From CAZKYP01 sp964556885 (GTDB taxonomy: Bacteria; Planctomycetota; Phycisphaerae; Sedimentisphaerales; Anaerobacaceae): a DNA stretch of 5,839 nucleotides. Below, one piece after another: positions 1 through 4,603 of the stretch. The notes beneath the pieces were generated by a model. The model made no database searches. It was not told the origin of the DNA and worked only from the letters and a program-made list of their open reading frames with translations. Position 1 is the first letter of the stretch, and each line of letters starts with the position of its first letter. The stretch is taken from positions 1-5,839 of the forward strand of contig CAZKYP010000203.1 in NCBI GenBank assembly GCA_964556885.1. Reading direction: 5' to 3'. The position numbers were made by a program, and so were the translations under genes.

Positions 1-482
1 GTTCCGTAGAGTGTCCGTTGTGACGGCGAGGACTCTCCGGCTTTTTCGTGCACGATTCTCGGGTTCTCGAATTCCGAGTAAAAGTCATCTATGATTTTAC
101 CCTTATATGTCTCTGAGTATCTCGTACTCTCAACAGTCAAAAGCGGCTCCGCTGAAGCAGTTTGAGTTAAGCTAACGTGATTATTCATAACCATGAACAT
201 TACTATACATCCAAAAATAATGCCGAGAGCAAAAGCAGCCGCAGGCTGCCAGAGAAAATCAAACCATGTCAGTGACCGTGAGGATTTTTGTGATCGTTGT
301 CGCCAGGCCCGTTTGAAAATTTCATCTTTTTCTTCATCAGGCAGTTCGGGCACGGTTGTCTGATCAAGATGTTCGAAAATCTGCAGATAGGTATGGTATT
401 CTCGTATTAATTCCTCCTGTGATTCGAATCTGACCTTAAAAAGGATTTTGAATTCTTCAAATGAAAAATGTTCTTTATTCAT
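1..482 (-). CDS. Single-pass membrane protein, probable anti-sigma factor/regulator of the adjacent ECF sigma (partial, 3' end off window)
   Basis: The reading frame opens with ATG at 482 and stays open for 160 codons to the window edge, so the C-terminus is missing. The N-terminal ~75 residues are hydrophilic and charged (starts MNKEHFSFEEFKILFKVRFE). One hydrophobic segment follows at about residues 81-100 (AAAFALGIIFGCIVMFMVMN), then a polar, presumably periplasmic part. This cytoplasmic domain-helix-periplasmic layout, next to an ECF sigma gene, fits an anti-sigma factor that holds the sigma at the membrane. The zinc anti-sigma motif HxxxCxxC is absent, so it would not be a ZAS-type protein. 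The start is supported by an AGGGG ribosome-binding sequence 7 nt upstream, inside the end of the sigma gene. Only 4 nt separate the sigma stop from this ATG, so the two are co-transcribed and probably translationally coupled. The anti-sigma role comes from position and topology, not from a recognised domain; a membrane protein with another role is possible. Confidence 0.75.
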   Translation of the reverse strand, partial: MNKEHFSFEEFKILFKVRFESQEELIREYHTYLQIFEHLDQTTVPELPDEEKDEIFKRAWRQRSQKSSRSLTWFDFLWQPAAAFALGIIFGCIVMFMVMNNHVSLTQTASAEPLLTVESTRYSETYKGKIIDDFYSEFENPRIVHEKAGESSPSQRTLYG

Positions 483-486
483 ATAT

Positions 487-494
487 TCACCCCT
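487..494 (-). promoter_or_regulatory. Ribosome-binding site of the membrane protein, embedded in the sigma gene's end
   Basis: On the minus strand the sequence AGGGGTGA contains the sigma factor's TGA stop codon and an AGGGG Shine-Dalgarno core 7 nt before the next ATG. Ribosomes finishing the sigma factor would be placed to start the downstream gene, giving coupled, near-stoichiometric expression. Confidence 0.7.
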
Positions 495-1050
495 GCTTAT
501 TTAATTTCCCGGCCAGCTTACTTCGCAATGCGAGCAACGACCGGCTGATGTGGACCCGCACCGTACCTTCGGCACAACCCAGCGTCCGGGCAATTTCGGC
601 CGTCGGCATATCTTCAAAGTATCGCAGGACAAAGGCCGTCCGCTGATTCACACTTATATCTTCCAGCGCCTCACGAATATGTTGTTGAATGAGAGCTTCA
701 TCATGTTGCTGAGTTTTCGGTGATGATGTTTGGACATAAATTTCCTTAATATCACTGAGATTCTTTTGTCTTGTCAATTTCCGATAGTAATCGATTGCCG
801 TATTGGCTGTGATGGTATTCAGCCAGGCGACAAACGAATTTTCCGGTCTGAACCGGTCGAGATTTCTAAATATTTTCAGCCATACTTCCTGAACACAATC
901 CTGTACCTGTGAAGCATCCAATACTATCCGGTAGCAGATTCGATGGGTTCGGTCGACATGGCGTCGATACAACCACACCGCGGCTTCCCTGTCGCCGCTT
1001 TGTGCGGCCTTAATCAAGGCTTCATCTGAAACGGGGTATTGTCGATTCAT
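487..1050 (-). CDS. ECF-family RNA polymerase sigma factor (sigma-70 group 4)
   Basis: The 187-aa product has the size and two-domain plan of an extracytoplasmic-function sigma factor. Region 2 spans about residues 24-92 and holds the core-binding and -10-recognition helix pattern (DCVQEVWLKIFRNLDRF, then FVAWLNTITANTAIDYYRK). A variable linker of ~30 residues follows. Region 4 covers about residues 123-178, with the -35-binding helix-turn-helix (MPTAEIARTLGCAEGTVRVH). The factor directs RNA polymerase to a small regulon and is normally held inactive by a partner, here probably the membrane protein encoded 4 nt downstream. No in-frame alternative start lies near the N-terminus, and ATG at 1050 places region 2 at the usual distance from the start. 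Upstream of this ATG I see no good ribosome-binding site, only a -10-like TATACT 9 nt away. The family assignment is firm; the ECF subgroup and the inducing signal cannot be told from the sequence. Confidence 0.95.
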   Translation of the reverse strand: MNRQYPVSDEALIKAAQSGDREAAVWLYRRHVDRTHRICYRIVLDASQVQDCVQEVWLKIFRNLDRFRPENSFVAWLNTITANTAIDYYRKLTRQKNLSDIKEIYVQTSSPKTQQHDEALIQQHIREALEDISVNQRTAFVLRYFEDMPTAEIARTLGCAEGTVRVHISRSLLALRSKLAGKLNKQG

Positions 1051-1051
1051 C

Positions 1052-1072
1052 GTTCAAATAGTATATACGAAC
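1052..1072 (-). promoter_or_regulatory. Possible -10 element and imperfect palindrome just before the sigma gene
   Basis: GTTC (1052-1055) and GAAC (1069-1072) form the ends of a 21-bp inverted repeat with the 8-bp palindrome GTATATAC (1061-1068) inside it. On the minus strand TATACT (1060-1065) resembles a -10 box and ends only 9 nt before the sigma ATG. No convincing -35 lies 16-18 nt upstream of it. It could be an operator, a promoter giving a nearly leaderless mRNA, or chance in AT-rich DNA. Confidence 0.25.
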
Positions 1073-1116
1073 AACCACATTAAGGCGCATACAAGAAAAT
1101 TCATCCAAAGCTTTTT

Positions 1117-1145
1117 TTGATTCCTGGAGTATTTTCGGTTAGGAT
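1117..1145 (+). promoter_or_regulatory. Candidate sigma-70-type promoter of the phosphoesterase gene
   Basis: TTGATT (1117-1122) and TAGGAT (1140-1145) are separated by 17 nt, each matching the consensus at 4 of 6 positions. A second -10-like box, AATAAT, sits at 1155-1160 without a clear -35. The promoter would give a leader of ~45 nt. An ECF-type promoter recognised by the divergent sigma factor cannot be excluded because its consensus is unknown. Confidence 0.35.
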
Positions 1146-1194
1146 ACTTGTGCAAATAATAAAACCTTACATTGGGTACTGAAAGGAATTAAAG

Positions 1195-2775
1195 ATGAAA
1201 ATCCCGGCTGTTTCAGTATTTATGATCGCAACTCTGTTTCTAAGTGGATATGCTTCAACCTCGCCTCAACTTACACCGGTTGCCCCGGAAGATGTTACCG
1301 GCGTAGTGTTCAATGACCTTAACTGTAACGGCCATCGGGACCTGCATGAGCCGGGAATTCGTGGCGTAAAGGTATCCAACGGAACAGATATTGTCCTCAC
1401 AGATGGCGAGGGGCAGTATTGCCTCAATGTTGAAGATGATACGATTATCTTCGTAATCAAGCCGGCAGGGTGGATGACAAAAGTAAACCAGACCAACCTG
1501 CCGCAGTTTTATTATATTTATAAACCTGAAGGTTCACCGGCTGGCTTAAAATATCCCGGCGTAGCGCCTACCGGTCCGAAGCCCAAGTCGATTGACTTTG
1601 CACTTTACAAACACACCGAACCGGAACGCTTCGACATTGTGGTATTTGGCGACCCGCAGGTAAGCAAAGAGGAAGAACTTGGATACCTGGCACATGATGT
1701 AGTTGAGGAGGTTGCAGGAATCGATGCGGCTTTCGGTGTGAGTCTCGGTGATGTAGTAGGAAATAACATTGGAGACTTCGAGGCCGTTAACCAGATCATC
1801 GCAGCTATCGGTCTTACCTGGTATAACGTACCCGGCAACCACGATATGAATTTTTACGCCGAATCGGATGAGCATTCCCTTGAGACCTTCAACAGGATTT
1901 ACGGCCCGAGATATTATTCCTTCGATTACGGAAAAGTTCACTTCCTTGTGTTGGACAGTATCGTTGCCAAACGTTATGGGGAAGAAAAGCTTGATTACGT
2001 GGAAGGACTCGACCAAAAACAGCTTGAATTTATTCGCAACGACCTTGACCTGCTCGATAAAGACCAGCTTGTTGTTCTGCTGATGCACGGTGCGGAAAAT
2101 GTTTTCAAATGCGGTAAACGTGAACTTTTCGAAGTGCTCGAAAAGCATCCTTACTCCATCTCTATAGCCGGGCACGACCACCGGGTAGAGCATGTATTCC
2201 TCGGCGGAGACCATGAATGGTATGGCTTGGAGCCGCATCATCTCTATATAGGCGGCGCCGTATGTGGGGCTTGGTGGACCGGAATGCCCAATGAGCTCGG
2301 CTTGCCGCATGCTATGATGAAGGACGGTGTGCCGAACGGATACTCTATTATTAGCTTCGACGAAAATCGTTATTCTATACGCTATAAGGTTTTTAGCAGG
2401 CCGGCCGATTATCAGATGAATATCTGGGCTCCCGAACAGATATCTACCGAAGATGCCCCGGTTACGGAAGTCATCGTGAATGTTTTTGCCGGCTCGGAAC
2501 GTTCGAAAGTCCGGATGAAGGTGACAGAAAACGGCCGATGGATAGATATGGAACGAGTCACCCGCAGGGACCCGTATTTTGTTCAAATGCGTCAATTTGA
2601 AGATGAGCATAATTTTCCGAGGGTCTCATGGGCCGCAGAACCGTATGACAGTGGACATATCTTCCGTGCAAACCTGCCGGAGGATTTGCCTAAAGGAGTG
2701 CATTTTATTTTTGTCCAGTCGACAGACATGTTTGGCCGGGTTCATACCGCCCGGCGTTTGATAAAAGTCTTGTAG
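1195..2775 (+). CDS. Secreted calcineurin-like metallophosphoesterase with N-terminal SdrD-like domain and C-terminal accessory domain
   Basis: This 526-aa protein has an export signal (residues 1-20, hydrophobic core AVSVFMIATLFL) and three parts that match the MetallophosN - Metallophos - MetallophosC architecture. Residues ~34-105 form a beta-sandwich like SdrD B repeats, with an acidic Ca-loop-like DLNCNGHRD at 41-49 and TDGEGQY at 69-75. Residues ~146-332 are the catalytic core, with the metal ligands in order: GDPQ (D153), GDVVGN (D186), GNHD (214-217), H298 in LLMHG, and GHDH (326-329). Residues ~350-526 are the accessory C-terminal domain. The first motif has Gln at 155 where many family members have His. 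The enzyme presumably hydrolyses a phosphomonoester or phosphodiester outside the cytoplasm; the substrate is unknown. The start is supported by AAGGA 8-9 nt upstream. The usual lipobox Cys is replaced by Tyr19. The gene is divergent from the ECF sigma gene and may belong to its regulon (inference). Confidence 0.93.
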   Translation: MKIPAVSVFMIATLFLSGYASTSPQLTPVAPEDVTGVVFNDLNCNGHRDLHEPGIRGVKVSNGTDIVLTDGEGQYCLNVEDDTIIFVIKPAGWMTKVNQTNLPQFYYIYKPEGSPAGLKYPGVAPTGPKPKSIDFALYKHTEPERFDIVVFGDPQVSKEEELGYLAHDVVEEVAGIDAAFGVSLGDVVGNNIGDFEAVNQIIAAIGLTWYNVPGNHDMNFYAESDEHSLETFNRIYGPRYYSFDYGKVHFLVLDSIVAKRYGEEKLDYVEGLDQKQLEFIRNDLDLLDKDQLVVLLMHGAENVFKCGKRELFEVLEKHPYSISIAGHDHRVEHVFLGGDHEWYGLEPHHLYIGGAVCGAWWTGMPNELGLPHAMMKDGVPNGYSIISFDENRYSIRYKVFSRPADYQMNIWAPEQISTEDAPVTEVIVNVFAGSERSKVRMKVTENGRWIDMERVTRRDPYFVQMRQFEDEHNFPRVSWAAEPYDSGHIFRANLPEDLPKGVHFIFVQSTDMFGRVHTARRLIKVL

Positions 2776-2841
2776 AGTATTTTACGGCATATCGGACAGG
2801 TTTAATTTGCCTGTAGGCATAATCTCGACGGAGAAATATGT

Positions 2842-2873
2842 GAGGTCCCCCCCCGAATTTTCCTCCATTTTTT
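2842..2873 (+). terminator. Possible weak intrinsic terminator after the phosphoesterase gene
   Basis: GAGG (2842-2845) can pair with CCTC (2862-2865), followed closely by six T (2868-2873). The stem is only 4 bp with a 16-nt loop that contains a run of eight C (2847-2854). Another short hairpin without a T-tract, ACAGG/CCTGT, lies at 2796-2814. Either may help end transcription, but neither is strong. Confidence 0.3.
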
Positions 2874-2911
2874 AATTTTAGAGGTATCGAGCTTATCTAA
2901 ATGTGTCAGGT

Positions 2912-2936
2912 GGAAAGGAGCCGGTTAAGTCTTTCC
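2912..2936 (-). other. Hairpin downstream of the 53-aa minus-strand gene
   Basis: GGAAAG (2912-2917) and CTTTCC (2931-2936) form a perfect 6-bp stem with a 13-nt loop, starting 12 nt past the stop codon of the minus-strand gene. No T-run follows on that strand, so it is not a standard intrinsic terminator; it could protect the mRNA 3' end. Confidence 0.3.
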
Positions 2937-2948
2937 AATAGAAAAGTT

Positions 2949-3110
2949 TTATACAGCATGGTGGTATGGAATCTTATTTATTTGTTCCTGAGATACCTGG
3001 TTGCGGTGTATATGACAGTAAGTCTCATGGTTATAGATACTCAATAGACGCTTGCAGTGCGGAAACGCGCATTTCCTGCCGTCAGCCGAAGTCTTTAGTG
3101 TTTTTCCCAT
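2949..3110 (-). CDS. Small Cys/His (putative zinc-binding) protein, 53 aa
   Basis: A minus-strand ATG at 3110 opens a 53-codon frame with an excellent Shine-Dalgarno AGGAG 5 nt upstream. The product begins MGKTLKTSADGRKCAFPHCK and carries four possible metal ligands in the pattern C14-x4-C19-x12-C32-x2-H35, with the conserved-looking stretch LLSIYNHETYCHIHR between and around them. Extra His occur at 18, 28, 33, 50 and 51. This spacing is what a single small zinc knuckle or treble-clef-like unit would need. I associate the DGRKC..P.C...LSIYNHE.YCH.H pattern with short uncharacterised proteins of Phycisphaerae, from memory only. There is no signal peptide or membrane segment, so it is probably cytoplasmic and may bind nucleic acid or a protein partner. 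A consensus-like promoter and a ~97-nt leader lie upstream. It is antisense to a longer hydrophobic plus-strand frame (2966-3253) that lacks a ribosome-binding site. Its function is unknown. Confidence 0.75.
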   Translation of the reverse strand: MGKTLKTSADGRKCAFPHCKRLLSIYNHETYCHIHRNQVSQEQINKIPYHHAV

Positions 3111-3207
3111 CGTTACTCCTGTTAGTTAGAGCACTAAACAAAAAAGCCACAAAGGTTAGTTATCTTCCCATGCGGCTTAAAGATTTTCTAATCTTTTGTA
3201 TTGTATT
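3111..3207 (-). promoter_or_regulatory. Structured 5' leader of the 53-aa gene, candidate attenuator or cis-regulatory RNA
   Basis: From the predicted transcription start (~3207) to the ATG there are about 97 nt. In minus-strand order they hold a 7-bp hairpin (arms 3190-3196 and 3179-3185, loop of 4), then a terminator-like hairpin with T-run (3178-3140), then the ribosome-binding site. The 8-mer TAACTAAC occurs twice, in the terminator loop (3155-3162) and directly overlapping the region before the Shine-Dalgarno (3121-3128). The arrangement suggests transcription attenuation. I do not recognise a known riboswitch consensus in it. Confidence 0.45.
3140..3178 (-). terminator. Intrinsic-terminator-like hairpin in the leader of the 53-aa gene
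   Basis: On the minus strand AAGCCGC (3178-3172) pairs with GTGGCTT (3150-3144) as 7 bp including one G-U, closing a 21-nt loop, and runs into six T (3145-3140). It lies between the promoter at 3214-3241 and the gene, so it would abort transcription unless the stem is disrupted. Confidence 0.55.
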
Positions 3208-3213
3208 ATTTAT

Positions 3214-3241
3214 ATCATATCACATTATTGGATTTTGTCAA
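3214..3241 (-). promoter_or_regulatory. Strong sigma-70-type promoter of the 53-aa gene
   Basis: On the minus strand the -35 is a perfect TTGACA (3241-3236), followed after 16 nt by TATGAT (3219-3214), a 5/6 match to the -10 consensus. The -35 lies at the end of the repeated module at 3234-3274. The predicted start is near 3207. Confidence 0.6.
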
Positions 3242-3274
3242 ACAATCTCTTAACCTGAAAAAAAGAAATACAGG
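3234..3274 (-). repeat. Copy A of a duplicated T-tract/promoter module
   Basis: This segment matches 3605-3643 in the same orientation. The longest identical block is 15 bp, TCAAACAATCTCTTA (3238-3252), followed by a shared A7-G-AAA tract and ACAGG. On the minus strand it reads CCTGT, T-tract, TAAGAGATTGTTTGA, then the -35 region. Copy A does two jobs: its T-tract ends the upstream 66-aa gene and its other end starts the 53-aa gene. Confidence 0.7.
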
Positions 3275-3300
3275 AATATTTATTATTTTATCCCTGTTTT
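3258..3300 (-). terminator. Intrinsic terminator of the 66-aa minus-strand gene
   Basis: On the minus strand ACAGG (3297-3293) pairs with CCTGT (3274-3270), extended by two further A-T pairs past a mismatch, and is followed by TTT, C and seven T (to 3258). It begins about 27 nt after the stop codon. Confidence 0.6.
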
Positions 3301-3326
3301 ACCCAAATTTCCCGATAGATAACGAA

Positions 3327-3527
3327 CTAATGCCGAATTGAAAAGGTGTAGCCGTATTTCCAGTTTTTGCCGCTGTTATCTTCCTCACATCCCTGGGCCA
3401 GCATTCTCCTTACCCATTGCCGGGCGGCCGTTTCGGAAGTGAATTGCTGTATTATTCTGAAGTCGCGGGGATTTCCATGTTCCCGTTTACTTTTTTGCGG
3501 CTCATCCGTAAGTCCTGCATATCTCAT
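3327..3527 (-). CDS. Small conserved-looking protein resembling a GIY-YIG core, 66 aa
   Basis: The frame could begin at 3596, but ATG at 3527 has an AGAGG ribosome-binding site 5 nt upstream and a promoter (3568-3596) lies inside the longer version, so the 66-aa form is preferred. The product begins MRYAGLTDEPQKSKREHGNP and ends WKYGYTFSIRH. The Y-A-G-L-T-D-x-P-x6-H-G start looks like the YIG strand and first helix of GIY-YIG domains, and I recall short bacterial proteins of the type YAGLTDDP..RK.EHGNP...W.YGYTYTI. Here the position four before His17, where GIY-YIG nucleases carry the catalytic Arg, is Ser13, and the first GIY strand is absent. A nuclease activity is therefore unlikely; binding or a vestigial role is more plausible. 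There is no signal peptide or membrane segment. It is bracketed by the two copies of the promoter module. The gene is likely real; the fold assignment is tentative. Confidence 0.7.
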   Translation of the reverse strand: MRYAGLTDEPQKSKREHGNPRDFRIIQQFTSETAARQWVRRMLAQGCEEDNSGKNWKYGYTFSIRH

Positions 3528-3567
3528 AACGACCTCTATAAAAAATTGGTGAGATCTAATAATTTGT

Positions 3568-3596
3568 ATTGTATCAGCATCGCTCCTAAATAACAA
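3568..3596 (-). promoter_or_regulatory. Candidate promoter of the 66-aa gene
   Basis: On the minus strand TTGTTA (3596-3591, 4/6) and TACAAT (3573-3568, 5/6) are separated by exactly 17 nt. The start would fall near 3561, leaving a ~34-nt leader that holds the AGAGG ribosome-binding site. An alternative -35, TTGAGA (3612-3607), lies in repeat copy B but has no good -10 at the right distance. Confidence 0.5.
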
Positions 3597-3604
3597 TCTA
3601 TTTC

Positions 3605-3643
3605 TTTCTCAAACAATCTCTTACTGGAAAAAAAGAAAACAGG
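3605..3643 (-). repeat. Copy B of the duplicated T-tract/promoter module
   Basis: This copy sits upstream of the 66-aa gene, 371 bp from copy A and in the same orientation. It keeps CCTGT, the interrupted T-tract and TAAGAGATTGTTTGA. Unlike copy A, I see no matching ACAGG arm upstream on the minus strand, so its terminator half is orphaned. No minus-strand gene lies upstream of it in the window. Confidence 0.7.
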
Positions 3644-3693
3644 GTCGACAAAATGCCGGCCATTTGGTAAAATCACTTTCATTTAGAGGGTAA

Positions 3694-3702
3694 TGCTATA
3701 AT
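3694..3702 (+). promoter_or_regulatory. Extended -10 promoter of the 159-aa orphan gene
   Basis: TGC followed by a perfect TATAAT (3697-3702) is an extended -10 element, which can work without a good -35; none is evident 16-18 nt upstream. The predicted start near 3709 gives a leader of ~34 nt. It diverges from the minus-strand promoter at 3568-3596. Confidence 0.55.
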
Positions 3703-3742
3703 ATGACAGAATATTCGGAGTAACCTGGGTCCTTCGCAGATT

Positions 3743-4222
3743 ATGGAAATAGATAACACTATACAGATTCTTTCACGGATTAGTCAATCAATCGACATGG
3801 AAGTTCCACAAACGGTCAATAGTCCTGACGCTTTGGTTGAGCACTTAAACCAGCTATATACCAAGTACGGTGAAGATCTTAACTTGGAAGAAGCATTCGA
3901 ATACGATGATGTCGGAAGACCTTCGATAACACTCACTGTCAGCATTAATGCGGATTTTGATATCAAAAAAGTCATGGAGAATATGCAGAAAAGACTACAG
4001 GTAAAGCCGCAGGAAAAGGCGGATGAAATAGGAAGAACAGGCGTAGTGTGGTCTTGTGGACGTTATGATTTTATGTATGACGATAGTTCAGAAAATCTGC
4101 GAATATCACATCGATACAGCCATAAACGAAAGAATACACAATCTATATTAAGCATAACAAAGAAAATGATAGATTATGCCGAAGATTATCTGGAAGAAGT
4201 CAAGAAATCTACAGCAATATAA
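3743..4222 (+). CDS. Hypothetical protein, 159 aa, unrecognised
   Basis: The protein is soluble-looking and charged, with no signal peptide, membrane helix or motif I recognise. Residues ~1-50 look helical and include an acidic stretch (YGEDLNLEEAFEYDDVG). Residues ~60-130 alternate hydrophobic and polar residues like beta strands (SITLTVSINADFDI; TGVVWSCGRYDFMYDD). The C-terminal ~30 residues (ITKKMIDYAEDYLEEVKKS) suggest an amphipathic helix. A mixed alpha/beta domain is likely. Base composition is more AT-rich than the flanking housekeeping genes, which may mark it as accessory. The start is uncertain: ATG at 3743 has no ribosome-binding site at normal spacing. GGAG at 3717-3720 is 22 nt upstream and would better serve an in-frame CTG at 3725, a rare start type. 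An extended -10 promoter lies upstream. No neighbour suggests a function. Confidence 0.75.
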   Translation: MEIDNTIQILSRISQSIDMEVPQTVNSPDALVEHLNQLYTKYGEDLNLEEAFEYDDVGRPSITLTVSINADFDIKKVMENMQKRLQVKPQEKADEIGRTGVVWSCGRYDFMYDDSSENLRISHRYSHKRKNTQSILSITKKMIDYAEDYLEEVKKSTAI

Positions 4223-4603
4223 AATACGATATTTCGCACCAATTTAATCTCCGCCGAAGAATCCGGCCCCACAACAAAAAACAAGTCACGATGGTATAGA
4301 AATATGCCCCTCTATTATGAAACCTTCATCTGTAGTCCGGTATGTATTTATTTTTACATAATTGGTGCGATTCATCGTGCCCTAACTGTATTACCTGCAC
4401 TTACCTGTCACTATTATCCCAGATTTTCTAAGTCAGTCTCGTTCTTCTAATCCCGGCTGATACATAATTCGGAGTCAGATCACTCCGCGGTGGATTATCA
4501 TTTCAAATAGTGAAATTGGTATCTGGAAAAATTGATGTTTATTTGTGTTCGTTCATGGTAAATTTAATGCTCTGAACTCGCATCAGATAGAAGAGTACTC
4601 AGT
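4223..4603. other. 381-bp intergenic region without a recognisable gene, rich in small inverted repeats
   Basis: I find no frame with both a good ribosome-binding site and a protein-like sequence on either strand. Besides the long-range repeat at 4234-4370, it holds a 6-bp hairpin at 4470-4487 (CGGAGT/ACTCCG, loop 6), another at 4500-4516 (ATTTCA/TGAAAT, loop 5) and a 5-bp hairpin at 4317-4329. No clear T-run terminator for the upstream gene and no convincing promoter for the pseudouridine synthase gene are visible, although one for the latter should lie here. Confidence 0.5.
4234..4379 (+). repeat. Long-range inverted repeat with potential pseudoknot
   Basis: TCGCACCAATT (4234-4244) is the exact reverse complement of AATTGGTGCGA (4360-4370). 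A second pair, CACGATG (4286-4292) and CATCGTG (4373-4379), crosses the first, so both together would make an H-type pseudoknot topology with 2 nt between the 3' arms. It may be a structured RNA at the 3' end of the 159-aa gene, or a ~137-bp miniature element with 11-bp terminal repeats. The only flanking direct repeat is TT, too short to show insertion. Confidence 0.45.

Noticed and set aside
1546..2610. 354-codon open frame on the minus strand opposite the phosphoesterase gene
   Set aside because: The plus-strand protein shows complete family motifs across the same bases; the antisense translation has no recognisable domain and is a by-product of codon bias.
2847..2854. Run of eight C as a possible phase-variable tract
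   Set aside because: It is intergenic, between convergent genes and not in a promoter or coding frame, so switching would have no obvious effect; it could also be an assembly-sensitive homopolymer.
2966..3253. 95-codon plus-strand frame with a hydrophobic C-terminal part
   Set aside because: It has no ribosome-binding site, runs across the promoter, leader and terminator hairpin of the minus-strand gene, and its hydrophobic tail comes from AT-rich promoter DNA. The antisense 53-aa gene explains the region better.
3528..3596. N-terminal extension of the 66-aa minus-strand protein to an ATG at 3596
   Set aside because: The added 23 residues cover a -10 box and do not look conserved; the ribosome-binding site belongs to the ATG at 3527.
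3238..3623. CRISPR-like interpretation of the repeated 15-mer
   Set aside because: Only two copies exist, 371 bp apart with a gene between them; there is no regular spacer pattern and no cas gene.
4234..4370. Insertion sequence or transposon call for the inverted-repeat region
   Set aside because: There is no transposase and only a TT flanking match. It is kept as an inverted repeat, with a miniature element as one hypothesis.
4303..4449. 48-codon plus-strand frame starting at 4303
   Set aside because: It has no Shine-Dalgarno, its composition looks random, and it overlaps the inverted-repeat structure.
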